Positions 33,032 through 41,913 of a stretch of 64,000 bases of DNA are shown here, in pieces; the first letter of the stretch is position 1, and each line of letters starts with the position of its first letter. A program made the position numbers and the translations under genes. Source of the stretch: Bog-756 sp963769765. GTDB lineage: Bacteria; Actinomycetota; Acidimicrobiia; Acidimicrobiales; RAAP-2. Where the stretch lies: contig CAVYNA010000006.1 of assembly GCA_963769765.1 (NCBI GenBank), positions 1-64,000 on the forward strand. The letters run 5' to 3'. The notes under the pieces were generated by a model. The model was given only the letters and a program-made list of their open reading frames with translations. It did no database searches and was not told the origin of the DNA.

Positions 33032-34346
33032 GTGAGACGTTCCACCGTTGCAGGTCTTGTGCGATCGACGCGCGTCCGGCTGACGCTCGTCGTCTGCACG
33101 GCGTTGGCCACCACCCTGGCCGGGTGCTCGTCGACCCAGACGACCGGTGCCAGCGCGTCGTCCAATTCCAAGTCGACCGTCCCGACGTCCGCGTTCTCCG
33201 ACCGCACCGGGCTCACCTCGTCCACGGTGTCGATCGGCAACGTCTCGACCCAGGTGGCCGGCCTCTTCGAAGGTGCGGTCGTCGGGACCCGCGCATACGC
33301 CGCGTACGCCAACGCCCAGGGCGGGATCAACGGCCGCAAGCTGATCGTCGACAGCGCCGACGACAGCTTCCAGGGTGCGCCGAACAAGCAGTTCACCGCG
33401 GCCGGTGTCGCGAAGGACTTCGCGATGGTGGGGAGCTTCTCGCTGCAGGACAACTTCGGGGGGCAGGTGCTCGCGGCCAATCCCCAGGTTCCCAACGTGA
33501 CCGTCTCGCTGGACACCGCCACGGCCAACCTGCCCAACAGCTTCTCCCCGTCGCCCGCGGCCAACGGCTGGCAGCTCGGTCCGCTCGTGTACTTCAAAGA
33601 GCACTATCCCTCTGCGGTGCTGCACGCCGGTGCGTTGATCGCAGACCAGACGTCCGCGATCACCAAGTGGAACGGTGAGCTCGAGCGCGATGAACCACCT
33701 CGGCTACAAGGTGGTCTACGACCAGCAGTTCGACATCACCACCACCGACTTCAGCCAGCACGTGGTGGCCATGCGCAACGCCGGGGTCAAGATCCTCTTC
33801 ATCGAGCAGATGCCCCAGAACTACGCGGCCGCGGTGTATCGCGCGCTCAACTTGCAGAACTTTCACCCGATCGTCGTACTCGGCGCGTCGACCTACAGCG
33901 ACGCCCTCGTGGCGAACGCAGGCGGTGCGGCGGCCATCGACGGCGCATATCTCGAGCAGAACACGGCGCTCTACCTCGGTGAGGACGCCTCGGCGATCCC
34001 GTCGGTCTCGACGTTCCTCACCTGGGTCCAGAACGTCTCACCCGGCTTCAAAGCCGACCTCTTCACCCTATTCGGATGGGTGTCGGCCGAGCTCTTCGCC
34101 CAGGGTCTCAGGGCCGCCGGCCCCGATCCGAGCCGCGGCTCGGTGCTGAAAGCCCTGCGGGCGATCACGTCCTTCTCGGGCGGCAACATCATCGCGGCGG
34201 CCAACCCGGCGGGGAAGATCCCCTCCAACTGCTACATCCTCGCCCGCATCACCAACGGGCAGTTCCTGCGGCTCGACGACCCCCCGACCACGGGTCCTTC
34301 GCACGGATACCGCTGCGACCAGCCCTACTACTACTCGAAGCCCTGA
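33032..34346 (+). CDS. ABC-transporter substrate-binding lipoprotein (LivK-like; single-base frameshift)
   Basis: The start is GTG 33032 with GGAGG six bases upstream. A signal peptide ends in lipobox LAGC (C32), so the protein is a lipoprotein. The mature part is a type 1 periplasmic-binding fold of the Leu/Ile/Val class: LFEGAVVGTRAYAAYANAQG, GINGRKLIVDSADDSFQGAP, then FGWVSAELFAQGLRAAGPDP. One extra base near 33683 breaks the frame after ITKWNGEL; removing it joins SAMNHLGYKVVYDQQFDITT. About 437 residues result. No permease or ATPase genes adjoin it. Substrate unknown; the locus suggests an acid or lipid-like compound. Confidence 0.86.
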
Positions 34347-34400
34347 GCGTCCGGGCCCGCGGGCCGGACCACCCCGCGCCCTGTCGGGACGCGACGGGAA

Positions 34401-34661
34401 TCAGGCGTGCCGGGCGGCCTTCTTCATCAACCGGGACTTGCGGTTGGCCGCCTGGTTCTTGTGGATCACGCCTTTCGCGGCCGCCTTGTCGATCCGCTTG
34501 ATGGCGAGCCGAAGCGCGTCGTCCGCATCCTCGCCTGCGGCGTCGATCGCCGCGATCGCCCGCTTGGAGCGGGTCCGCAGCTCCGAGCGGACCGCCTTGT
34601 TCCGGGCGTTCCGCTTGACCGTCTGACGGTTGCGCTTGATCTGGCTTCGGATGTTTGCCAC
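34401..34661 (-). CDS. rpsT: 30S ribosomal protein S20
   Basis: The 86-residue protein has the standard S20 pattern: VANIRSQIKRNRQTVKRNAR, NKAVRSELRTRSKRAIAAID and GVIHKNQAANRKSRLMKKAA. It binds 16S rRNA early in 30S assembly. GTG 34661 gives the normal length. It lies divergent from lepA, a common arrangement in actinobacteria. Confidence 0.95.
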   Translation of the reverse strand: MANIRSQIKRNRQTVKRNARNKAVRSELRTRSKRAIAAIDAAGEDADDALRLAIKRIDKAAAKGVIHKNQAANRKSRLMKKAARHA

Positions 34662-34775
34662 AGGTGGTACTCGTCCTCGGGTCGTGCGGGCTCCGACGGT
34701 CGTCCGGAGCGGTGACCCCGGCGGTCCGCACAAGGGAGGGAGCGCCGGAGGGGGTCCACGATAGCAGCCCCTGTG

Positions 34776-34970
34776 TCAGGACTGCCTGCCGTGCAGGTCC
34801 CCTGCCTCCGGCCGTTCGGGAGAGGTGTCCGGATGGGCGGCCAGGCGGCGGGCCCGGGTCCGGCGACCACGTCGGATCAACACCGCCATCACCACCCAGA
34901 AGAGGACCGTCACGACGACGACCACCGCCACCACGAGGAGCAGCACACCGACCACCGTGACCGCGGTCAT
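34776..34970 (-). CDS. Small single-pass membrane protein
   Basis: The 64-residue open frame starts at ATG 34970. It has one long hydrophobic helix (VVGVLLLVVAVVVVVTVLFW, about 6-31), then RRGRRTRARRLA and an acidic/basic tail. The composition and the gap between rpsT and the lepA promoter make it plausible. There is no recognised family or clear ribosome-binding site, so it could be a chance frame. Confidence 0.4.
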   Translation of the reverse strand: MTAVTVVGVLLLVVAVVVVVTVLFWVVMAVLIRRGRRTRARRLAAHPDTSPERPEAGDLHGRQS

Positions 34971-35013
34971 CGGCGGACGGATCCGGCGGGACTGGGCACG
35001 GGCGCAGCTTAGG

Positions 35014-35019
35014 TACGCT
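35014..35019 (+). promoter_or_regulatory. Candidate -10 element of lepA (TACGCT)
   Basis: TACGCT lies 9 bases before GTG 35029, where the conserved LepA N-terminus begins; leaderless geometry. Confidence 0.5.
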
Positions 35020-35028
35020 GGCCTCCCC

Positions 35029-36816
35029 GTGCTCGCTCCCGATGCCATCCGCAATTTCTCGATCATCAGCCACGTCGATCACGGGAAGTCGACCCTCTCC
35101 GACCGCATCCTCGAGCTCACCGGTGCGGTCGATCCCCGGCAGATGCGCGAGCAGTACCTCGACTCGATGGACATCGAGCGCGAGCGGGGGATCACCATCA
35201 AGGCGCAGAACGTCCGGGTTCTCTGGCGGAGCCACACCCTCCATCTCATCGACACGCCCGGCCATGTCGACTTCGGCTACGAGGTGAGCCGCTCGCTTGC
35301 CGCCTGCGAAGGGGCGGTCCTGCTCGTCGACGCATCGCAGGGCATCCAGGCCCAGACCCTCGCCAACTGCTACCAGGCCCTCGACAACGACCTCGAGATC
35401 CTCGCCGTGCTCAACAAGATCGACCTGCCCGCCGCCGATCCCGACCGCTGCGCCTCGGAGATCGAGCAGGTCCTCGGGATCGACGCCGCCGAGATCATGC
35501 GGATCTCCGCAAAGACCGGCGAGGGCGTCTCCGAGCTGCTCGACGCGATCGTCGAGCGCATCCCCGCGCCCGGCGGCGATCCGACCGCCCCGCTGCGCGC
35601 GCTCATCTTCGACTCCGCGTACGACCAGTACCGCGGGGTGGTGAGCTCGATCCGGGTGATGGAGGGCACCCTCACGTCGGCCAGCCGGCTCAGGTTCATG
35701 CAGGCCGGCAGCGATCACGAGATCGAGGAGCTCGGGGTGCGCCTGCCTGACACCGTGGTGGTCGACGAGCTCGGTCCGGGTGAGGTCGGCTATCTGATCG
35801 CCGGCATCAAGGACGTGGGGGGTGCCCGCTCGGGCGAGACGGTGACCGATGCGCGCCATCCCGCGCCCAACGCGCTCGCCGGCTATCGCGACCCCAAGCC
35901 CATGGTCTTCTGCGGGCTGTTTCCCATCGACGGCGACGAGCTGCCGGACCTGCGCGACGCGCTCGAGAAGCTTCGCCTCAACGACGCGAGCTTCACCTAC
36001 GAACCAGAGTCGTCGCGCGCGCTCGGCTTCGGCTTCCGCTGCGGCTTCCTGGGGCTCTTGCACATGGAAATCGTGCGCGAACGCCTCGAGCGGGAGTTCG
36101 ACCTCTCCCTCATCGCGACCGCTCCGTCGGTCGCCTACCGCGCCTACCTGAACGACGGTGCGGTGGTCGACGTCGCCAACCCGACCGAACTCCCAGAGCC
36201 GACCCGGCTCGACCACGTGGACGAGCCGATGCTGCATGCGACGATCCTGTCGCCGGCCGAGTTCACCGGCACCGTGATGGACCTCTGCCAGGGTCACCGG
36301 GCCGAGCTGGTCAAGATGGAGTACCTCTCTCCCGAACGCGTCGAGTTCGTCTACACCGTTCCGCTGGCCGAGGTGGTGGTCAACTTCTTCGACCAGCTGA
36401 AGAGCCGGACCCGCGGGTACGCGAGCCTCGACTACGAGCCGTCCGGGTATGCGACCGCGGAGCTCGTCAAGGTCGACCTCCTCATCAACCACACCCCGGT
36501 CGACGCGTTCTCCACCATCGTCCACAGGTCCCAGGCCGAGTTCTACGGCCGCCGGATGACCGAGAAGCTCCGCGAGCTCATCCCACGCCAGCTCTTCGAC
36601 GTGCCGATCCAGGCAGCCATCGGAGGCCGCGTCCTCGCCCGCGAGACGGTCAAGGCTCGGCGCAAGGACGTGCTCGCCAAGTGTTACGGCGGCGACATCA
36701 CCCGGAAGCGAAAGCTTCTCGAGAAGCAGAAGGAGGGCAAGAAGAAGATGAAGAACATCGGGCGGGTCGAGGTCCCCCAAGAGGCGTTCGTCTCGGCCCT
36801 CCGGCTCGAGGACTGA
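35029..36816 (+). CDS. lepA: Elongation factor 4 (LepA)
   Basis: The 595-residue translational GTPase has G1 SHVDHGKSTL near the N-terminus, G2 in ERGITIKAQNVR, G3 DTPGHVDFGYE and G4 NKIDLP. Domain II and the LepA-specific C-terminal domain include GFGFRCGFLGLLHMEI, SLDYEPSGYATAELV and KCYGGDITRKRKLLEKQKEG. LepA acts on the ribosome under stress and in 30S biogenesis. GTG 35029 is chosen because the family start (DAIRNFSIISHVDHG) follows at once and TACGCT precedes it. The gene reads towards the polysaccharide exporter. Confidence 0.97.
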   Translation: MLAPDAIRNFSIISHVDHGKSTLSDRILELTGAVDPRQMREQYLDSMDIERERGITIKAQNVRVLWRSHTLHLIDTPGHVDFGYEVSRSLAACEGAVLLVDASQGIQAQTLANCYQALDNDLEILAVLNKIDLPAADPDRCASEIEQVLGIDAAEIMRISAKTGEGVSELLDAIVERIPAPGGDPTAPLRALIFDSAYDQYRGVVSSIRVMEGTLTSASRLRFMQAGSDHEIEELGVRLPDTVVVDELGPGEVGYLIAGIKDVGGARSGETVTDARHPAPNALAGYRDPKPMVFCGLFPIDGDELPDLRDALEKLRLNDASFTYEPESSRALGFGFRCGFLGLLHMEIVRERLEREFDLSLIATAPSVAYRAYLNDGAVVDVANPTELPEPTRLDHVDEPMLHATILSPAEFTGTVMDLCQGHRAELVKMEYLSPERVEFVYTVPLAEVVVNFFDQLKSRTRGYASLDYEPSGYATAELVKVDLLINHTPVDAFSTIVHRSQAEFYGRRMTEKLRELIPRQLFDVPIQAAIGGRVLARETVKARRKDVLAKCYGGDITRKRKLLEKQKEGKKKMKNIGRVEVPQEAFVSALRLED

Positions 36817-36868
36817 CGTCGGGGCCTGCCGCCGGACCGATGAGACCGGTGGAGCCGGTGGCCGCCAC

Positions 36869-36874
36869 TAACGT
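36869..36874 (+). promoter_or_regulatory. Candidate -10 element of wzt (TAACGT)
   Basis: TAACGT lies 7 bases before ATG 36882. This supports 36882 over the upstream ATG at 36840 as the wzt start. Confidence 0.45.
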
Positions 36875-36881
36875 GTCGACG

Positions 36882-38096
36882 ATGTCGGCCGGCGCGTCCA
36901 TCTCGGTTGCGAGCCTGTCGAAGACCTACCGGATCCTGCGTCGCGAGGATCAAGAGACCTACGCCGCCCAGGCGCTCTTGAAGAAGGTCCGCCGCCGCTC
37001 GCGGCGGAAGAAGCCCGAGCAGTTCGACGCCCTCCACGACGTGAGCTTCGAGATCCCGTGGGGCGAGGTGACCGGCATCATCGGCCGCAACGGCGCCGGC
37101 AAGAGCACCCTCTTGAAGATCATCAACCGGATCACCGCGCCGACCACGGGGCGCATCGAGCTGGGCGGACGGGTCGGGAGCCTCCTGGAGGTCGGCACCG
37201 GCTTTCACCCCGAGCTCACCGGACGGGAGAACGTCTACCTCAACGGGACGCTCCTCGGGATGCGCCGGAAGGAGATCAAGGAGCGCTTCGACGCGATCGT
37301 GGACTTCGCCGGCACCGAACGGTTCCTCGACACTCAGGTCAAGCGGTACTCGACGGGGATGTACATCCGGCTCGCCTTCGCAGTGGCTGCCCACCTCGAT
37401 TCCGAGATCCTCCTCGTCGACGAGGTGCTCGCCGTCGGCGACTCGGACTTTCAGGCCAAGTGCCTGCGCAAGATGCGCGAGGTGGCCCGCGACGGGCGCA
37501 CCGTCTTGCTCGTGAGCCACCAGCTCCAGACCGTCTCCGACCTCTGCCAGTCCGCGCTCTACCTCGACCAGGGACACCTCGTCCTCCACGGATCGGTCGA
37601 AGAGGCGATGGAGGAGTACAAGCGGAGCTTCACCCGGGTCGCCCCGCTGTTGAAGGACGCGGCGTTCCGTCCGGGCACAGGGGAGCTGAGAATCGGCGAG
37701 GCGTCGGTCTCCGACGACATCGCCAAGCCCGGTGACGATCTCGTGGTGACCTTCTCCGTCGGGGCCAACCCCGGCTTCGGCAACCGCTACCACGTCTCGT
37801 GCTTCGTGAACAACGAGGACGGCATGGTCATCGCCCAGTGCGACTCGCGTGTCGTCGACTTCTGGCTCGATCCCTCGACCGACGCGACAGGACGCCTCAC
37901 ACTTCGGACCCCGTGGCTCAAGCCGGGCGCCTATACCGTCGACCTCGCGATCCGGGCCGGCGGGAAGGCGACGGACATCTGGGAGCAGGCCTGTCACTTC
38001 CAGGTCCTGCCGGTCAGCCCGTATCCGCACCCGACGACCCCCGACGGCACCGACCGGGGAATCGTCTTCCCCGACTTCGACTACTCGCAGGTCTGA
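36882..38096 (+). CDS. wzt: Polysaccharide ABC exporter, ATP-binding subunit
   Basis: The 404-residue protein has Walker A GIIGRNGAGKSTLLK, signature KRYSTGMYIRLAFAVAAHL and Walker B EILLVDEVLAVGDSD, followed by the H-loop LVSHQLQ. A C-terminal beta-sandwich of about 150 residues (DDLVVTFSVGANPGFGNRYH, SCFVNNEDGMVIAQCDSRVV) resembles the glycan-recognising domain of Wzt. It should energise export of an O-antigen, teichoic-acid-like or galactan-like polymer with the permease encoded 6 bases downstream. Confidence 0.92.
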   Translation: MSAGASISVASLSKTYRILRREDQETYAAQALLKKVRRRSRRKKPEQFDALHDVSFEIPWGEVTGIIGRNGAGKSTLLKIINRITAPTTGRIELGGRVGSLLEVGTGFHPELTGRENVYLNGTLLGMRRKEIKERFDAIVDFAGTERFLDTQVKRYSTGMYIRLAFAVAAHLDSEILLVDEVLAVGDSDFQAKCLRKMREVARDGRTVLLVSHQLQTVSDLCQSALYLDQGHLVLHGSVEEAMEEYKRSFTRVAPLLKDAAFRPGTGELRIGEASVSDDIAKPGDDLVVTFSVGANPGFGNRYHVSCFVNNEDGMVIAQCDSRVVDFWLDPSTDATGRLTLRTPWLKPGAYTVDLAIRAGGKATDIWEQACHFQVLPVSPYPHPTTPDGTDRGIVFPDFDYSQV

Positions 38097-38102
38097 GGAG
38101 CA

Positions 38103-38915
38103 ATGGCCAACATCGTCATCACCCCGCCGGGAAAGTTCTCCCTCCCGAGCGTGAGCCAGCTGTGGGAAGCGCGCGAGGTCCTCTACCGGTTCGGCGCGCG
38201 TGACGTCACGCTGCGCTACCGCCAGACCCTGCTCGGCGTGGTCTGGGTCGTCCTCCAACCGCTGCTGGTCGCGGCGGTCTTCACCCTGGTTTTCCACAAG
38301 GTGGCGAAGCTCCCGACCGGAGGGGTGGCCCCGCTGGTCTTCATCTTCTGCGGCCTTCTGGCCTGGAACCTCTTCAGCGGGATCATCACCCGGGCCGCGA
38401 CCTCCCTCGTCTCCAACCGCGATCTGGTGTCCAAGGTCTTCTTCCCGCGGATGCTCGTCCCGCTGGCGACCTCGGTCTCGACGATCACCGATTTCCTCGT
38501 CTCGGTCGTGTTCCTCTTCATCCTCCAGGCGATCTACGGGATCCGCCCGGGCGTCGCCCTCCTGCTCTTCCCCGTCTGGGCGGTGATGGTGATCCTGTTC
38601 GCCAGCGGGCTCGGCCTCGTCTCTGCGGCGCTGCAGGTGCGCTACCGCGACGTCGCCTACATCGTCCCCTTCGTGCTGCAGTTCCTGCTCTACGCGAGCC
38701 CGATCGGCTACGCGGTGCCGAAGAACAGCTACACGGTCTTCTACGAGGCGAATCCGCTGACCTGGCTGCTGGCGGAGTTCCGCTGGTCGTTCCTCGACCA
38801 GCCGGCACCGCCCAGCTGGCAGATCGCGCTCTCGATCGCCGTGCCGATCGTGGTCTTCCTCGGTGGCGCGCTCATCTTCGAGCAGATGGAGCGGGGATTC
38901 GCGGACGTGATCTGA
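38103..38915 (+). CDS. wzm: Polysaccharide ABC exporter, permease subunit
   Basis: The 270-residue ABC-2 permease has six predicted membrane segments, with RYRQTLLGVVWVVLQPLLVA at the start and the typical VSNRDLVSKVFFPRMLVPLA coupling helix. YASPIGYAVPKNSYTVFYEA and NPLTWLLAEFRWSFL near the end are family features. It forms the channel with the Wzt subunit and moves a lipid-linked glycan across the membrane. GAGGAG precedes the ATG. Four glycosyltransferases are encoded 2-6 kb downstream. Confidence 0.93.
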   Translation: MANIVITPPGKFSLPSVSQLWEAREVLYRFGARDVTLRYRQTLLGVVWVVLQPLLVAAVFTLVFHKVAKLPTGGVAPLVFIFCGLLAWNLFSGIITRAATSLVSNRDLVSKVFFPRMLVPLATSVSTITDFLVSVVFLFILQAIYGIRPGVALLLFPVWAVMVILFASGLGLVSAALQVRYRDVAYIVPFVLQFLLYASPIGYAVPKNSYTVFYEANPLTWLLAEFRWSFLDQPAPPSWQIALSIAVPIVVFLGGALIFEQMERGFADVI

Positions 38916-39213
38916 GGCTCGGCGACCACCCGGGCGCCACCCAGGCTCATTGTGCTGGTGACGAGGCTGTCTCGCCCAGAGTGCCACGGGCCAACTCGAT
39001 GCGCTCGACCGCGCCGTCGGTCTCCGGTGATCGTGCAGACGATGCGGGAGCGAATCGGCCCGTCTGTTCCTGGGAGAGCATACATCGGGTGATGTATGTA
39101 GATGTATGTAGATGTATGTAGATGTACGCTCGAAAAAGTAGGACAGGGACGTGGCCACGGAGGCATGTCTTGAGTTCCGGTCGGCCCACCCGGGCCACCA
39201 GAAACTGCCATTC
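38916..39213. other. Intergenic region without a convincing gene
   Basis: This 298-bp gap between wzm and the convergent hydrolase contains an unusual AT-rich patch with a 10-bp tandem repeat and an inverted repeat (39079-39128). The hydrophobic His/Tyr-rich frames crossing it come from the repeat and are not credible proteins. Confidence 0.7.
39079..39128. repeat. AT-rich repeat: inverted repeat plus GATGTATGTA tandem array
   Basis: CATACATC-GGGT-GATGTATG (39079-39098) forms an 8-bp inverted repeat. GATGTATGTA is repeated perfectly at 39091, 39101 and 39111, with a partial fourth copy at 39121. It stands out sharply in very GC-rich DNA. It could be a protein-binding array or a slippage tract. 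Confidence 0.75.
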
Positions 39214-40901
39214 TCAGGTCGGCCGTCTTGTGGCGAGGCTCAGCGCGCCGGTGCACCGAGCCCGCGCCGCCCACCGCTCGAGCAACTCAGTCGCGCGCCG
39301 GCGCCCGTCGGCTGTGTAGAGCGAGTGGTCGCCGCCTGGCACGATCTCGATCTCGAGTAGACCCCTCCGTTCGAGCCGCCGCCGCCGGACCGCCCACTGC
39401 ACGGTCGGGACGAACTGGTCCGCGTCGACTTCGTTGACGATGACGAAGAGCCTCGCGCCGCGCTCGGCCACCTCCGCCAGCGGGGCGGTCGGCGACGCGG
39501 ACGGCCGCACTTGCAGCGCGCCCCGCCAGATCCAACGTGCGACCCGGGCGTGCCTGATCGCCAGCCGACGAAGCGGCTCGGGCATCGGTCGGTACGCTCG
39601 TCGGCGCGGGTCGACCTGGCCTTCGTCGACCTCTGGGACCCAGCTCGCCAGTCCCGGGTTGATCGCGCACACCGCGGTGGGGTGCAGGCGCAGTCCGGCC
39701 TCGATGGCGTGGTAGCCACCGGAGGAGAGCCCGATGAGGGCGAGGTGCTCGGCGTCGGGATCGTCGAGCGCGTGCGCGAGGTCGCAGAGGTCGTCGATCG
39801 CCTCCGGCGGCTTCGGCACGTTGCGACCCTGCGCTGGGCGACCGAACGTCTCGCCGATCCCGTCGAGGTCGACCCGCAGCGAGCGCAGGCCCGCCAGAGC
39901 GAAGGAGCGCGCGAGGTCGACCCAGAGCCGGCCCGGGCCCGTGTGGTCGAGCGCACCCGCCGAGAGGAAGACGAGCATCGGCCGGTCAGGCGTCTCGTCT
40001 CGGCCGGGCGACGTCTCCATCGCGAACAACCCGTGTGGCCCGAGCCGGACCGGCCGCTCGGTCACCGTGCGCCCGTCGGGCGTGCTCGCGACCGTCGCCC
40101 GCGAAACCGGCTCGACGCTGAGCTCGCGGCGCTCGGACGGGAGCCTGGCCACGCACCACCCGACGACCGTGGTGATCGCATCGCTGGGCAGCACCGTGCA
40201 GTCGGGGGGACGTCGAGGAGGTCCTGTTGGCCGGCGACCGCGTGCCACTCGGTCGCCGCGTCGAACTGGGCGTGCGCCGCCTCGACGCCGCGGTCGCCTT
40301 CGCGTGCGAGCACGAGGGTCGGGAGCCCGTCGACGCCGGCCGGCGGTGCGAAAGCGATCGGCGAGAGCGCCTCCGCCGTTGCCGCCGCGTAACGGAAGGC
40401 CGGTCCGGCAACCGAGCCGTCGCCGAGCTGGGTGGCACCGTATCCGGCGGCGAGCAGGGTCTGCTCCACGCGGAGGAACGCACGGCCCGACCGGTAGGGG
40501 TCCCACAGGATGAGTCCGTCGACGGGTGTGCCGCGCTCGACGGAGCGGATCGCAAGCAGCGCGCCCATCCGCATGCCGACGAGGACGACCGGTCCGGAGA
40601 CGATCTTGCGTGCGAACCCCACCGCGCCGCCGATGCTCTCCAGCCACGCATCGACCAGGTCGGGGTCGTCGGAACCGCCGGCCGAGTCGCCGGTGCATGC
40701 GTAGTCGAATCGCAGTGCGAGAGCGCCACGCGCGGCGAGTCGGTCGGCAGTGACCTGGAAGGCCGAGCGCGCGTTGGCGGCCTCGTGGCCGAGCGGGTCG
40801 GCGAACACCACCGCACCGGACGCGAGCCTGTCGTCGGGGGTATGGAGCCAGCCGAAGAGTGGTCGTTCGCCCCGACCGAACCACGTCGGTGTCGCGGTCA
40901 C
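39214..40901 (-). CDS. Two-domain alpha/beta hydrolase (single-base frameshift)
   Basis: GTG 40901 opens domain 1 (TPTWFGRGERPLFGWLHTPD, FADPLGHEAANARSAF, RFDYACTGDSAGG). Its elbow reads GMRMGALLA, so the nucleophile serine is replaced by arginine. A base lost in the G run 40204-40209 breaks the frame; repaired, it continues as DCTVLPSDAITTVVGWCVAR into domain 2 (FLSAGALDHTGPGRLWVDLA, RVDLDGIGETFG, elbow GLSSGG, and PGGDHSLYTADGRRRA). The pair resembles exosortase-associated hydrolases 2 and 1 fused together. Total length is about 561 residues. Its place between the glycan exporter and the glycosyltransferases suggests surface-polymer or secondary lipid metabolism, but the substrate is unknown. 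Confidence 0.75.
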
Positions 40902-40983
40902 TCCCGTTCCGCCAACGGTGCACCAGAGCGGGACCCGTGCGTCGGGAGCACCCGTCTGCGTGCCGTGTACCGTCTGTGAGGCA

Positions 40984-41913
40984 ATGAGCGAAACGTCGGC
41001 ACCGCAGAGCTCCTCCCCCCACCTGTCGCCGGACGATCACCGTGCACTGCGCGTCGGAGCATACGTGTTGATCGGGGACCCGGCCCACCTCGTACAGAGT
41101 GTGCGGTCCTACTATGACCTTGTCGACGAGGTCGTTGCGGTCTACGACGGCGACGGATTGGGTTGGGCCGGTCGGCCCCTCCCGATCGAACAGTGCCTCG
41201 ATGCCCTCGAGCCGATCGACACGGCCGGTAAAGTCCGCCACCTCACAGGCGACTTCCACCGGCCCGACGGCGCCCCGCTCGAACTCGAGACGGCCGAGCG
41301 CAACACGGCGATCGCCTCGTTCGGGGGTCGCGTCGACTGGGTGCTCCAGATCGACAGCGACGAGGTCGTCGCGAACCCCGACCGACTGCTCGAGTCCGTC
41401 GTCCATGCCGACACGTCGGGTCGGTGCGCGCTCGAGTACCCGGCTCGCTGGCTCTACGGCCACGTCGGCGGCGAACGGTATCTCGAGCGGTGCCGGCGGG
41501 GGTGGGGGGTGTCCGCCGGATACCCCGGCGCGGTCGCCGTGCGTGCGGGAACCGTTCTCTCCCTCGCGCGCCAGTGCGACGTGCCCACCTGGCGGGTCGA
41601 CTTCCGAGGTCGGAATACCGACCCGGCACACCCGCCCGACGCGCCGGTCGACGAGCAGGTCGCACCGGACGACGCGATCTGGCACTTCTCGTGGGTCAGA
41701 TCGGAGGCCGAGCTCCGTGAGAAGGCGGCGATCTCGGGGCACGCCGACGAGTTCGACTGGAACGCGGAGATCGACCTGTGGTTGGCCCGTTGCCGCCATC
41801 CACGGCTTACCTCACTGCTCACACCGATCCGCCGGCACCCGCCAACGGTGGGGGCTCCCACGTGGCTCCGGACCACACGCGTCCCGGGCCGCCTCACCGC
41901 ACCGGCGCGATGA
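40984..41913 (+). CDS. Glycosyltransferase (GT2/GT-A-like)
   Basis: The 309-residue protein has a GT-A fold pattern: VGAYVLIGDPAHLVQSVRSY, YYDLVDEVVAVYDGDGLGWA and the DxD-like WVLQIDSDEVVANPD near residue 125. ERNTAIASFGGRVDW is a typical glycosyltransferase helix. It is divergent from the hydrolase (82-bp gap) and overlaps the next glycosyltransferase by 4 bases (ATGA). It probably builds a cell-surface glycan in the cytoplasm. Donor and acceptor are unknown. Confidence 0.83.
   Translation: MSETSAPQSSSPHLSPDDHRALRVGAYVLIGDPAHLVQSVRSYYDLVDEVVAVYDGDGLGWAGRPLPIEQCLDALEPIDTAGKVRHLTGDFHRPDGAPLELETAERNTAIASFGGRVDWVLQIDSDEVVANPDRLLESVVHADTSGRCALEYPARWLYGHVGGERYLERCRRGWGVSAGYPGAVAVRAGTVLSLARQCDVPTWRVDFRGRNTDPAHPPDAPVDEQVAPDDAIWHFSWVRSEAELREKAAISGHADEFDWNAEIDLWLARCRHPRLTSLLTPIRRHPPTVGAPTWLRTTRVPGRLTAPAR

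Noticed and set aside
39091..39128. Possible CRISPR array
   Set aside because: Units are 10 bp, directly adjacent and without spacers, and no cas genes are present.
36684..39158. Antisense frame of over 800 codons across wzt and wzm
   Set aside because: It runs opposite clearly conserved genes, has the Arg/Asp/Glu-rich composition expected of GC-rich antisense, and matches no family. The same applies to long antisense frames over leuS, dnaE2, lepA and ppdK.
38947..39198. Minus-strand frame with Tyr/Ile/His repeats
   Set aside because: The repeats simply translate the GATGTATGTA array; there is no ribosome-binding site or homology.
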